This document shows, in pieces, positions 1 through 9,296 of a stretch of 64,000 bases of DNA. The stretch covers positions 434,001 to 498,000 of the forward strand of contig NZ_CP027859.1 of the NCBI RefSeq assembly GCF_005519465.1, given 5' to 3'. Position 1 is the stretch's first letter. Every line of letters begins with the position of its first letter. Origin of the DNA: Streptomyces clavuligerus (GTDB taxonomy: Bacteria > Actinomycetota > Actinomycetes > Streptomycetales > Streptomycetaceae). The translations under genes were made by a program, and so were the position numbers. The notes beneath the pieces are model-generated. The model was given only the letters and a program-made list of their open reading frames with translations. It made no database searches and was not told the origin of the DNA.

Positions 1-393
1 CATCCCTTCACCGCCTCCTCAACCCCAGACCCGTGCCCGGTCTCACGCCGTAACCCGCCAACCCCGACCCCGGCCCCGGCGCAGCCGACGTCCCCGTCCG
101 GCACGCGCTCCCCCCTGCTGCTCCGGCCGCACGGCCCTCGCTCCCCTTTCTTCCTCGCCTTGTTCGTCTTCCGCTCGTTGCACCAGTTGAGAGGCGTTCT
201 TTCCGTGTCTGTCCGTCCGGGTCCGGCCCCTGTCCTGCCGCACCCCGCCTGTCCTGCCCGGTCCGCTGGTCCGTCCGGTGATCCGCCCTTACCGTCCGCG
301 CCGTCCGTGCCGCTCGTCGGTCTGCCCGGCCGTGCCGTGCCACCGCCGCTGCTCGCGGCCGGGACCGGGTGCCCGGTTCCGGCCGGGCGTCTC
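1..393. other. Upstream stretch, no gene recognised
   Basis: Open frames exist on both strands, but their products are arginine/proline-rich low-complexity sequence with no family I recognise. The forward frame runs into the regulator at 394, so part of this stretch could be its leader or an N-terminal extension (in-frame start at 160). I see no clear promoter or terminator. Confidence 0.4.
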
Positions 394-1182
394 GTGACGG
401 CCACGTATCTCACCGCGCTGCGCCGGCGCCGCGGCCTGCGGGTGGAGGACGTATGCCAGGCCATCGGCCTGCGAACGGGCCATATCGAGGCGATCGAGGC
501 CGCGCAGACGCGCCTGGACCCGATCACGGCGCAGCGCCTGATGGGCCTCTACCGGCTCCCCGATCCCGCGGAGCGGGCGAGTGTGCTCGTTCGTCTGAGT
601 GGTGAGCCGGGCGGGGACGTGGTCCGTGACGAGGACGCCCGGTGGCCGGAGCGGCTCGCCGCCATCGAGGCCGCCGCCGGGCGGATCACCGTCTGCTCCG
701 GCCGACACATCCCCCCGCTCCTGCGCAGCCCCCTCTGTACCCACGTCCTGGCCCGCACCGGCACCACCGAGCACCCGCAGGCAGCAACCCGCCCCCTGAC
801 CGACGGTCACGCCCGGGTGACGGCGGTGCTGTGCGGGTCCGTCCTGACACGCGGGCTGCCGGGTGCGGCGGGACATGCCGTGATGGCACAGCAGCTGCAG
901 CACCTGATCGACCTGACGGAGTCGGGCCGGGCGGAGATCCGGATCGTTCCCCAGCGCCGTCTGCTCGCGCTGCCGTACGGCAGCCTCACCGAGATCGGCG
1001 GGGACCGGACCCTGTATGCCGAGGAGACCACCATCGGGGTCGTCTACTCGGCCGGCCCCGGAAGCCGTCACGCCCGGCAGACCATCAGCACCGCGCTCCG
1101 CCACGCCTGCAGCATCAGCGAGAGCCTCACGCTGCTGGAACAGGCCCGCACACGGAACGCCTCCTCCCTTTCTTCTCCGTGA
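394..1182 (+). CDS. HTH transcriptional regulator, DUF5753-type C-terminal domain
   Basis: This predicted 262-residue protein has the common Streptomyces layout of an N-terminal helix-turn-helix (residues about 5-55, containing VEDVCQAIG and TAQRLMGLY) followed by a DUF5753-like domain. Typical pieces of that domain are IPPLLRSP, AVLCGSVLTRGL and IRIVPQRRLLALPYG. Such proteins are usually DNA-binding regulators, often paired with a small DUF397 gene; no such partner is visible here. I chose the GTG at 394 because the 78 codons upstream are low-complexity, but no convincing ribosome binding site precedes it and the in-frame start at 160 remains possible. Its target is unknown. Confidence 0.75.
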   Translation: MTATYLTALRRRRGLRVEDVCQAIGLRTGHIEAIEAAQTRLDPITAQRLMGLYRLPDPAERASVLVRLSGEPGGDVVRDEDARWPERLAAIEAAAGRITVCSGRHIPPLLRSPLCTHVLARTGTTEHPQAATRPLTDGHARVTAVLCGSVLTRGLPGAAGHAVMAQQLQHLIDLTESGRAEIRIVPQRRLLALPYGSLTEIGGDRTLYAEETTIGVVYSAGPGSRHARQTISTALRHACSISESLTLLEQARTRNASSLSSP

Positions 1183-1350
1183 TGGCCGCACCCGCACCAG
1201 GCCCCCGTCTCGCCCCGGCTCCAAGGCCCCGCGCCCCCCAGGGGGTGGGCCGCAGGCCGCCCCGGCGGGTCTTCCCCGGCCGGGCATCCGTCACCGCTTC
1301 ATCTCCCAGCCACAACGCCTCCATCACTCTCATCGATCGGAGAAACCCCT

Positions 1351-2316
1351 GTGCCCGGTACACCGCCCGACCAGATCCGCGTGATCTTCTCGAACTTCGA
1401 ACTCGACGGACGCGGCGACGAGCAGAAGCTGGCGGCCTTCTACAGGCTGCTGAGGGCACACGATCCGCATCTGGTGGGAAGGGCCGAGTTCCTGGCCGGA
1501 CCGGGCAACGGCCAGAGGCGGCTGCTGGACGCCGAGGCCGCGCTCACGCCCGAGGGTCGGCCGTGGCTGCGCCTGCGGGGTTTCATCGGCGCCCAGGCCG
1601 TCGGCGAGTTCCGTACCGCCGCGTTCGTCCGCACCGACGTCTTCACCCCGGTGAGCGCCGGAAGTATCGGCGACCCGACAGGGTGCCCTCCCACCTGCGT
1701 CACCCTGCGCCTCACGCCGTACCCCGGGGACCCGGACTGCTTCCGGGAGTTGACGTTCACCGCCGCCCACCACAGCTACGCCTCCCCGCCCGCACGCGCC
1801 CTCGAAGCCCAGGAACTCACGAGGCTCGCGGACCGGCGCGACCCCAGGGACCGCACCGCCCGCTACCCCAACGGCCGCCCCCGCGAAGCCCTCCTCACCC
1901 TCGACACCAACTCCTACCCCGAACCCGGCCTGCCCGGCGACGTCCCGATCCCCCGCCCCGCCGACATCCAGGACCGCACCCACCTCACCCACCGCTTCAC
2001 CCCGACCGGGACCGGCGAGTGGGTGCCCGACACCACCAGCGACCGCACCCTGCGCGCGGCCGGCCTGCAGGATGTCGCCCGCCACCTCACCGAGAACGGC
2101 CGCACCGGTGTCCTGGCCCCCACCACCCCCGGCTACGCCGACCAGGGCGGGGAGCGGCGCGCGTGCCGGATCGACCGCGCCTACGCCTCCGACGGCATCC
2201 TCACAGCGGTGGAGGATTTCACCGTTGTCGACTGCGCCGGGCTGAGCGACCACCACGCCCTGCTGATCACCCTCTCCCGCCGCAGGCTCGCCGAGACCCT
2301 GTCCCTGACCGCATGA
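1351..2316 (+). CDS. Endonuclease/exonuclease/phosphatase-fold protein
   Basis: The 321-residue product resembles the metal-dependent endonuclease/exonuclease/phosphatase superfamily (DNase I/AP endonuclease fold). The N-terminus carries a strand-type motif (VIFSNFELDG). Near the C-terminus, RIDRAYASDG and GLSDHHALL correspond to the family's D-x-A/V and SDH motifs, with the final His as the expected catalytic base. There is no signal peptide, so it is probably cytoplasmic. The GTG start follows a GGAGA sequence. It is flanked by an HTH regulator and a TPR protein in the same direction. Whether it cuts nucleic acid or hydrolyses another phosphodiester cannot be read from the sequence. Confidence 0.72.
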   Translation: MPGTPPDQIRVIFSNFELDGRGDEQKLAAFYRLLRAHDPHLVGRAEFLAGPGNGQRRLLDAEAALTPEGRPWLRLRGFIGAQAVGEFRTAAFVRTDVFTPVSAGSIGDPTGCPPTCVTLRLTPYPGDPDCFRELTFTAAHHSYASPPARALEAQELTRLADRRDPRDRTARYPNGRPREALLTLDTNSYPEPGLPGDVPIPRPADIQDRTHLTHRFTPTGTGEWVPDTTSDRTLRAAGLQDVARHLTENGRTGVLAPTTPGYADQGGERRACRIDRAYASDGILTAVEDFTVVDCAGLSDHHALLITLSRRRLAETLSLTA

Positions 2317-2509
2317 CTTCCGCGCGCTCTTCCGGCACCGGGCGCGAAGGTGAGACGGCTCCGGCCGTCACGGCACACCGCCCTGCTCACGGGGCCCGCC
2401 GGCCGTACTCGTTCCTGGCCAGCCCCCAGGCGACCCCCAGCCCGCCGCTGCCCCCTGTCAGAGGCCGGACCCGTGTACCGGGCCCCCGTCACCGAGAGAA
2501 GACCACGCC

Positions 2510-4282
2510 ATGACCCCTGTCACCACCGCGGACATCGACGCCGCCTGTGCCCGTCTCAAGCCTGCCGCGCGGGAGGTGTACCGGCTGCTGGGACGCGGAC
2601 CGGCCCGCAGCATCACACCCGCCCTGACGGCCGCGGCCTGCGCGATGGAGCCCGGTACGGCCGCGCAGCATCTGGAGGAACTCGCACAGGCCCGCCTCCT
2701 CACCACCGCCTCTCCCGACAGGGCACTCGTGCCGTGCTACCGGTTCCCGCAGGCCGCGCGCCTCCACGCCCGGCAACTCCCCGCCGCTGACGAGCGGGTG
2801 TGCTCGGTGGCCCTGGAGCGGCTCGCGGACTGGACGCTGGCGTGCGCACGCGCTGCCCAGGATCTGCTCACCCCGGCGCAGGCCGCTCTCGCCCGGACCC
2901 TGCCCGTCCCTCCCGCGCCCCCGGTGCCGTTCACCGATGCCACCGGGGCTCTGGCGTGGCTGGAGGGCCAGCACGACAATCTCCTGCCGCTCCTCGACGC
3001 CCTGACCGGACACGAGAAGCACACCATGGTCTGGCGCCTCACGGACGCGTTCTGGCCGTACTTTCACCGGTGCCACCCCTACGAGCTGTGGACCGCCGCC
3101 CACACCCGTGCCCTGGTCGCCGTCTGCCGCACCGGCCATCCGGCCGCCGAACGGCAGATGCTGCTTGCCGGCGCCGCGGGGCACGCCGCCTCCGGCAACC
3201 ACGGCGAGGCCGTCGACGGGTACACCCGCGCGCAGGCGGCCGCCCGCGCGGCCGGTGACCAGCGGGACGAGGGCCGGGCACTCCTCGGGCTCGGCACCGC
3301 CCGCCTCGACAGCGGCCACCCCGCCAAGGCCGCACCCCTGCTGCGCAAGGCCATCGTGCGCTGGACCCAGTGCGGTCACGAGCGCGGCGTGTCGCTGGCG
3401 CTGACCGCGCTGGCCGGGTGCTCCCTCCCCCAGGACCCCGAGCAGGCCATCCGCCACCTGACCCGGGCACACGAGACCCTCACCGCCGAGGAAGACTCCC
3501 ACCATGCTGCCTGTGCTCTCGCGCTGCGCGGCCATGCCCGTTCCCTGGCCGGATACCACCGCCAGGCTCTGGAGGATCTCTCCCGGGCCCGGGACGTCCT
3601 CAACCACGGCGGTGGCGGTCCGCTGGAAAAGGCCCGGGCCCTGGAGTTCACCGCCGCGACACACACCCGGCGCGGCGACGCCCCCGCCATCGCACGGCCC
3701 TGGTACGAGCGGGCCGCGGCCGTCTACGACCGCTTCCGGCCCACCGAGGCCGCACACATCCGCCACCAGGCCGGCCTCCCCGAACCCGCCCCGGACACCA
3801 CCAGTGTTCCTCCCGGCGACCGGCCCCAGCGCGCCGGGACGCGGGAGACAGCGGGCCCGGCCGGGCAGAAGGAAACAGCACCCGCCGGCCGCCCGCACCA
3901 TACCTCTTCCCGATTTGACGAGGATCTCGAGTTGCGGCTCGTGTCCGGTCCGCCGCGCTACGCCAGGAGCACGGACAGGCCGGTGAAATATCTGATCGTC
4001 GTCTGCGAGCACGGGGACGTCATCGGTTACCTGTGGGCGAACGACGAGGACCGTGCCGCGGGCTGGTGCCGCCGGGAATCGCAGGGAGGGCACGCGTTCA
4101 ACCTGGGACAGCGGTGGGTCGCAGCCCTCCGTAACGCGAAACGCCGGGGCCTGACACCGGTGCAAGCCCTGGAGGAGATTCTGGACACGTCCGATGCCCG
4201 GCTGCCGAGTCACATCGCTTGCCCGTCCTTTCTGGACGCCCCCGATCTGCAGGCTCTGAAGGACCTGGCGGCCCGTACGTAG
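2510..4282 (+). CDS. TPR-repeat protein with extra C-terminal domain (regulator-like)
   Basis: This 590-residue protein begins with a winged-helix-like segment (residues about 10-75, LGRGPARSITPALTAAA then LEELAQARLLT), as found just after the NB-ARC module in AfsR-like regulators. A helical region with tetratricopeptide repeats follows (about 150-410, for example RALLGLGTARLDSGHPAKA). No P-loop NTPase is present, so it looks like the C-terminal half of an NB-ARC/TPR regulator standing alone. After a proline-rich linker (about 425-470) comes a separate domain of roughly 120 residues (VKYLIVVCEHGDVIGYLWA) that I do not recognise. It lies 207 bp upstream of the helicase gene and ends in a strong inverted repeat. 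Confidence 0.6.
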   Translation: MTPVTTADIDAACARLKPAAREVYRLLGRGPARSITPALTAAACAMEPGTAAQHLEELAQARLLTTASPDRALVPCYRFPQAARLHARQLPAADERVCSVALERLADWTLACARAAQDLLTPAQAALARTLPVPPAPPVPFTDATGALAWLEGQHDNLLPLLDALTGHEKHTMVWRLTDAFWPYFHRCHPYELWTAAHTRALVAVCRTGHPAAERQMLLAGAAGHAASGNHGEAVDGYTRAQAAARAAGDQRDEGRALLGLGTARLDSGHPAKAAPLLRKAIVRWTQCGHERGVSLALTALAGCSLPQDPEQAIRHLTRAHETLTAEEDSHHAACALALRGHARSLAGYHRQALEDLSRARDVLNHGGGGPLEKARALEFTAATHTRRGDAPAIARPWYERAAAVYDRFRPTEAAHIRHQAGLPEPAPDTTSVPPGDRPQRAGTRETAGPAGQKETAPAGRPHHTSSRFDEDLELRLVSGPPRYARSTDRPVKYLIVVCEHGDVIGYLWANDEDRAAGWCRRESQGGHAFNLGQRWVAALRNAKRRGLTPVQALEEILDTSDARLPSHIACPSFLDAPDLQALKDLAART

Positions 4283-4331
4283 AACAGCCCTCGGATGAAA
4301 GCCCCTTACGGCCCCCGCGCCGGGGCTGTTT
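4283..4331 (+). terminator. Inverted repeat after the TPR gene, likely terminator
   Basis: Just after the stop codon, AACAGCCC (4283-4290) is exactly complementary to GGGCTGTT (4323-4330). A second nested pair, AGCCCC and GGGGCT, lies between them, and the hairpin is followed by TTT. It could form a stable stem separating the TPR gene from the helicase gene. Confidence 0.55.
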
Positions 4332-4489
4332 CGGACCGGGTGCCAGTCACCGGTCACGGCACTCACGCGCGCCGCCCGGGCGGACGCTGAACGCTCTTCC
4401 CCGGCCCATCGCCCGGGGAACGGGCGGACAGGAACAGCACCCCGCATGACTCCTCCTGCACCGGACATCAGAAAGCGGAGAAAGCGAAC

Positions 4490-7255
4490 GTGGTTGTGAC
4501 AGCAAAGCCCTTGTGGCCGCACCAGCGCGAGGCGTTGAAGGATCTCGGGGCGGCGCTCGCCTCTGAGAGCCGTGCCACCAACGTGATGGCGTGCGGGACG
4601 GGGAAGACCCGGGTGGGGGCCGAAGTGGCCCGGCTCGTGTCGCCGGACGGGCCGGTGCTGATCGTGGTCCCCACCCTCGATCTGGTCGCCCAGACCCTCA
4701 CCGCCTGGCGGGAGGGCGTCGGACGCGAGGCTCTGGGCCGGGTCGTCGCCGTCTGCGGCGACAAGGAGGTCATGGACCGGGACGTGTCCGACGACCTCGG
4801 CCGTCACCAGGTCACCGTCGTCTCGGACCCCGGCCACCTCGCCGGCATCCTGCGCACAGACCACGGGCGCCTCACGGTGGCGATCACGTATCAGAGTCTG
4901 CCCAAGCTGGTCGCGGCGCACGAGGTCCGCGGAGTGCGGCCGTGGGGGCTGATCGTCGTCGACGAGGCGCACCGTTCGGCGGGGCGCGGGGGCCGGCAGT
5001 GGTCGGTGGTCCATGACGATGTGCGGGTGCCCGCGGTCAGGCGTCTGTACATGACCGCGACGCCGCGGCTGGTGCGTGCGGGGGACGGGGACGCGTCCGA
5101 GGTGGTCAGCATGGACGATGAGAAGGTCTTCGGCCGTGTGGCGCACCGGCTGAGTTTCGCGCGGGCCCGGGAGCGGGGGCTGCTGGCCGGTTACCGGGTG
5201 GTGGTCTGTGTGGTCACGGACGGGGAGATGCACCGTCTCGCCACGGAGTCCGACGGTGACGGCCGTACGTTTTTGCAGGTCGGGTCGACCGCGGTGGCCG
5301 CGTCCATGCTGGCGCGTCAGGTCGCGGTCCTGCGGGCGGCCGACACCTATGGGGTGGGGCGGATGCTGACCTATCACCGCACGGTCTCTGATGCGCGCTG
5401 GTTCTCCCGGACACTGCCCCGTACCGGTGAACTGCTGGGACAGCCGGCCGGTCTGACCACAGGCTTCGTGCACGGGTCCCAGCCGCGGGCGCAGCGGCGC
5501 GCGGAGTTGGCGAAGCTGGTGGACGGCAGTCTGGGGCGGGTGGTGGTCTCCAATGCGCGGGTGTTGTCGGAGGGGTATGACGCTCCGGCGGTGGATGCGG
5601 TGGCGTTCATCGATGCGCGGAAGTCGGCGATCGATACGGTGCAGGCGGTCGGGCGGGCGCTGCGGCTGGGCGGGAGGCGGGACAAGATGGCGCATATTTT
5701 TGTTCCGGTGGTGTTGGAGCCCGGTCAGGACCCTGTGGGTGCTTTGCAGGGTTCCGCGTACGGTCCGGTGTGGCAGGTGGTGAGTGCTCTGGCCGCTCAT
5801 GACGAGGCTCTGGGGGCGGAGCTGGATGCCCGGCGGCATGATCTGGGCCGGTACCGTTCCCCGGGACGGGAGGGTTCGCTACGGGAGTTGCCGGGGTGGC
5901 TGCGGTTCAACGGTGTTCCCGTGCCGCCGCGGTTCGCGGAGGCGATCACGGTGGCGACGGTCCGTTCCACCACATCCTCGTGGGAAGAGAATCTCGGTGC
6001 CGCGGCCGGCTACGCGGAGGAGCACGGTGATCTGCTGGTGCGGAAGGATTTCGTCACCGTGTCGGGACTGGCGCTCGGGCAGTGGATCCGCTGGGTCCGC
6101 CAGCTCCACAGCGACGGCAAACTCTCGCAGGCGCGGCGTGCCCGGCTGGATGAGCTGGGGATGGTGTGGGACGTTCTGGATGAGAACTTCAGCCGCTGTC
6201 TCGAAGCCGCCGCGGCCTACCGTGCCGAGCACGGCCATTTGCGCGTTCCGCGCGGCTATACCGTTCCCGGCCCCGGTGGGTTTGCGCTCGGTGCGTGGAT
6301 CGCGAATGTCCGGTCCCGCAGGGACCGGCTGTCCGCCGGGCAGCGGGAGGCGCTGGACGCGTTGGGCATGGTCTGGGCGGTGTTCGCCCAGGACTGGGAA
6401 CAGGGCGTGGAGGCGGCACGGGCCTACCGTCAGCGGGAGGGCCACCTCCGTGTCCCTCCCGGCCACACCGAAGCAGACGGCAGGGGTTCGGAGGGGTTCG
6501 CCCTGGGGCTGTGGCTGGCCCGCAAACGCGACCAGCGCAAACATCTGACCGCGGACAGGACCGCCGAACTCGACGCGCTGGGGATGGTCTGGAACCCGTG
6601 GGAGGACACCTGGCGCCGCTATTTCGAAGCGGCACGCGCCCATCACGCCCGCCACGGCCACCTCGATCTGCCGAAACGGCAGACCGTACGGCTCGCGGAC
6701 GGCGTGGAGGCCGACCTGGGCAGCTGGCTGTCCCGGCAGCGTGCCGAGATGAAGGCCGGTACCCTCAGCGCCGAACGTACCGCGGCACTCGACGCTCTGG
6801 GCGTGAACCTGACGGGAGCCCATGAACGGTTCTGGCAGACGGGCATCACCGCCGCCCGTGCCTTCCACGCTGAATTCGGCCATCTGAACGTTCCCGCGAG
6901 CCACACCACGCACAGTCCCGGCGGGGAGAAGGTCAGCCTGGGGAAATGGCTCTCGAAGGTCCGCGACCGCCACAGCCGCGGGCAGCTGACCGGCGAGAGG
7001 ATCTCAGAACTCGACGCCCTGGACATGGTCTGGGACGTCCACGAAGTGACCTGGCAGGAGTACTACACCGCCGCCCAGCGATACTACCGCACACACCACC
7101 ATCTGCGGATCCCCGTCAAGTACGTCACCGGCGCCCCGGAAGAACTGCGCCTCGGTAACTGGATCAGCCGCCAGCGGGCCGACTTCAGAGCGGGAAAGCT
7201 CTCGGTGCAGCGCATCAAGGCCCTCACCGGCATCGGCATGCGATGGCCCACCTGA
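4490..7255 (+). CDS. DEAD/DEAH-box helicase with six helicase-associated repeats
   Basis: The 921-residue protein is a superfamily 2 helicase. Walker A (MACGTGKT, residues 33-40), the DEAH box (VVDEAHRSAG, near 157), motif III-like MTATP and motif VI (QAVGRALRLGG) are all present. From about residue 485 to the end there are six tandem units of about 70 residues, each with W-x-A/Y, HGHLxVP and LGxWLxxxR patterns. These are helicase-associated (HA) domains, which are thought to bind nucleic acid. The GTG start at 4490 follows GCGGAGAAAG. Similar proteins are common in Streptomyces accessory regions, but their physiological role is not established. Genome maintenance or defence would be inference only. 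Confidence 0.88.
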   Translation: MVVTAKPLWPHQREALKDLGAALASESRATNVMACGTGKTRVGAEVARLVSPDGPVLIVVPTLDLVAQTLTAWREGVGREALGRVVAVCGDKEVMDRDVSDDLGRHQVTVVSDPGHLAGILRTDHGRLTVAITYQSLPKLVAAHEVRGVRPWGLIVVDEAHRSAGRGGRQWSVVHDDVRVPAVRRLYMTATPRLVRAGDGDASEVVSMDDEKVFGRVAHRLSFARARERGLLAGYRVVVCVVTDGEMHRLATESDGDGRTFLQVGSTAVAASMLARQVAVLRAADTYGVGRMLTYHRTVSDARWFSRTLPRTGELLGQPAGLTTGFVHGSQPRAQRRAELAKLVDGSLGRVVVSNARVLSEGYDAPAVDAVAFIDARKSAIDTVQAVGRALRLGGRRDKMAHIFVPVVLEPGQDPVGALQGSAYGPVWQVVSALAAHDEALGAELDARRHDLGRYRSPGREGSLRELPGWLRFNGVPVPPRFAEAITVATVRSTTSSWEENLGAAAGYAEEHGDLLVRKDFVTVSGLALGQWIRWVRQLHSDGKLSQARRARLDELGMVWDVLDENFSRCLEAAAAYRAEHGHLRVPRGYTVPGPGGFALGAWIANVRSRRDRLSAGQREALDALGMVWAVFAQDWEQGVEAARAYRQREGHLRVPPGHTEADGRGSEGFALGLWLARKRDQRKHLTADRTAELDALGMVWNPWEDTWRRYFEAARAHHARHGHLDLPKRQTVRLADGVEADLGSWLSRQRAEMKAGTLSAERTAALDALGVNLTGAHERFWQTGITAARAFHAEFGHLNVPASHTTHSPGGEKVSLGKWLSKVRDRHSRGQLTGERISELDALDMVWDVHEVTWQEYYTAAQRYYRTHHHLRIPVKYVTGAPEELRLGNWISRQRADFRAGKLSVQRIKALTGIGMRWPT

Positions 7256-7452
7256 CCCACCGGCCCCGCCCACCCCCACAGTGGTGCCGAGGACACCCAG
7301 GCCAGCCGCCCTCCCGTACACCACATCACGCCCCCGGGACACTGAGACACGAGCACCGTCAACGCCCCCTCCCGGGGGCATCCTTCCCCGGCGGTACCGG
7401 CGCCACCCCGCCACCAGCCCCGCCGACGGCCCGGCTGTCCCCCGGGCGCCGT

Positions 7453-7559
7453 TGTGACCGAGCATCGTAGTTGGCGGATCACCTCCGCATCAGGCACAGC
7501 TCACAGGTATGCGGAGGAAGCTAGTTGGCGGATCTTGAGAGCGATAGCTGGCGGATCAC
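7453..7559 (+). repeat. Left end with three direct TTGGCGGATC repeats
   Basis: TAGTTGGCGGATC occurs at 7468-7480 and 7522-7534, and a one-base variant (TAGCTGGCGGATC) at 7545-7557, all in the same direction. A related inverted core (GATCCGCCAC) appears at 7627-7636. Arrays like this at the ends of Tn7-like elements are transposase (TnsB) binding sites. That role is inferred from position and from the inverted copies at the other end. Confidence 0.75.
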
Positions 7560-7729
7560 GCCGAGGCAAGGATACAGCGGCAGTTCATCGCCGCAGGTGA
7601 GGCCTTTGGCCGCCGGTCGAACGTCATGATCCGCCACACGGCGTGCTTGGCCAGCCGGACGACATGGGTATGTCAGCGGTCGGCGACACGTGAGGTGTCA
7701 GTGACTCTGGATCGGCGGGCGGTCTGGAC

Positions 7730-8692
7730 TCATCTCTGGTGAGCGAATCTGTCGAGGGCCTTGAGTACATGGGCGCGGGTCGTGTCGCTGCCCAGGTGGC
7801 CCGCGTTGTCGACGACGGTCAGCTCGGCATCGGGCCAGGCGCGGGCGAGTTCCCATGCGGTATCGAGTGGGCCGGCCAGGTCGAGCCTGCCGTGGACCAG
7901 CACGCCCGGGATGCCGGCCAGGCGGTGCGCATCGCGCAGGAGTGCGCCTTCCTCCAGCCACGCTCCGTGGGCGAAGTAGTGCGAGCAGATGCGGACCAGG
8001 GCCAGTTGCGCGACCGGCGGGCGGTCACCGTACGGGTTGGAGGCGCCGTTCGTTTCCCCGGACAGGACCGCGTCCTCCCAGGCGCACCAGTCGGCCGTGG
8101 CCTTCTCCCGTACCGCGGGGTCCGGATGCTCCATCAAGCGTGCGTAGGCCGCGACGATGGCACCGTCTCGTGGTGTACTGCCGGCTCCTTCGAGGAAGCG
8201 TTCCCACTGCTCGGGGAAGAACCGCCCCGCACCCCGGTAGAGCCAGTCGATCTCGGAGCGCCGGGTGGTCGTGACGGCGGCGATGACGATCTCCGACACC
8301 CGCTCCGGGTACGTCTCGGCATAGGCCAGGATCAGCGTGGAGCCCCACGAGCCCCCGTAGAGCAGCCAGCGGTCGATACCCAGGTGATCGCGGAGCCGCT
8401 CCATGTCGGCGATCAGGTGCTGGGTGGTGTTGTGGCGCATATCGGTCGTGGGTTCGCTTGCGTGGGGAATACTGCGGCCGCAGCCGCGCTGGTCGAACAG
8501 GACGACCCGGTAGCGGTCCGGGTCGAAGATCTGGCGTGCCCCGGTCCCGCATCCGGATCCCGGCCCGCCGTGGACGACGAGTGCCGGCTTGCCGTCCGGG
8601 TTGCCGCAGGCCTCCCAGTACACAAGGTTGCCGTCGCCGACGTCGAGCATCCCCTTCTCGTACGGCTCGACCGGCGGGTACAGCTCGCCCAT
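7730..8692 (-). CDS. pip: Proline iminopeptidase (S33 family)
   Basis: This 320-residue alpha/beta hydrolase removes N-terminal proline from peptides in the cytoplasm. HGGPGSGCG forms the oxyanion region, GGSWGS carries the nucleophile (Ser115), HGRLD carries the acid and NAGHLG the catalytic His. Family features such as FDQRGCGRS and NTTQHLIADMERLR are present, and the length is normal for Pip. The ATG at 8692 is preferred because AGGAGG lies eight bases upstream (8701-8706). It is the only intact cargo gene within the Tn7-like element; the nearest gene, on the same strand, is the transposition remnant. Why this enzyme is carried is unknown. Confidence 0.9.
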   Translation of the reverse strand: MGELYPPVEPYEKGMLDVGDGNLVYWEACGNPDGKPALVVHGGPGSGCGTGARQIFDPDRYRVVLFDQRGCGRSIPHASEPTTDMRHNTTQHLIADMERLRDHLGIDRWLLYGGSWGSTLILAYAETYPERVSEIVIAAVTTTRRSEIDWLYRGAGRFFPEQWERFLEGAGSTPRDGAIVAAYARLMEHPDPAVREKATADWCAWEDAVLSGETNGASNPYGDRPPVAQLALVRICSHYFAHGAWLEEGALLRDAHRLAGIPGVLVHGRLDLAGPLDTAWELARAWPDAELTVVDNAGHLGSDTTRAHVLKALDRFAHQR

Positions 8693-8840
8693 CTTCCAGA
8701 CCTCCTGACAACCAAATGCAACATGAACAAGGCTTGTAGTAGACAACATGGATGAGGTGACGCCGTCGGCGACTCTGACATCTGACCGATCAGCGGGCTG
8801 GGTTCGCGGCTGGTCACTAGACGGTTGTCCCGGGCGGTAA

Positions 8841-9296
8841 TCACGATGTGTGACTGATGGTCGCGATGACCTGTCTGGCGTGGCCTTCGAGGGCCGTGCA
8901 GAGCCAGGAGGCGGGGACGGGCGGTTCTTTCGATTCCCAGCGCCTGAGCTTCGTCAGGTGCGGCATGTCCAGCGAGAGCGTTCGGTCGTGGGGCCGCATC
9001 GGTGGCTGGAAGACTGGTGCGAGGGCGAACTCGCTTCCCGTGATGTAGCTCCAGACGAAAGCGGATGCGCACTCTCGGGTGTGCTCGTTCGGCTTCCGGC
9101 CTCGGCCTGGAGGACGTTGTCGGCAGAGCTCGTCCCATGTCCTGTCGTCGATGGACCAGCGGGAGAACTGCATGCGGCGGGCCCGGTAATCGGCCTTCTC
9201 CTGGCCAAGGACGTGCTGCGCCAAGAGTCGCAGCGTGGCCGGCAAGTCTCCGTTCTTGAGGTCGCGACGGGGATCCAGCGCAAGGGACTGCCCAGA
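8841..9296 (-). pseudogene. Remnant reading frame next to the TnsA-like gene
   Basis: On the minus strand a frame opens just after the recognisable part of TnsA and runs to 8841 without a good start; a TTG at 9245 is the first candidate. The product is about 135 residues or more, with normal-looking sequence (for example MPATLRLLAQHVLGQ and SIDDRTWDELCRQRP). It overlaps the TnsA frame, whose product becomes Ser/Arg-rich here, so this frame is the more protein-like of the two. I do not recognise the family. It could be the tail of another transposition gene (such as tnsC or tniQ) joined to tnsA by an internal deletion. Confidence 0.4.

Noticed and set aside
2489..5839. A 1,116-codon minus-strand open frame
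   Set aside because: It is antisense to the TPR and helicase genes. Its product is His/Pro/Arg-rich low complexity, as expected from G/C-biased third positions read on the other strand.
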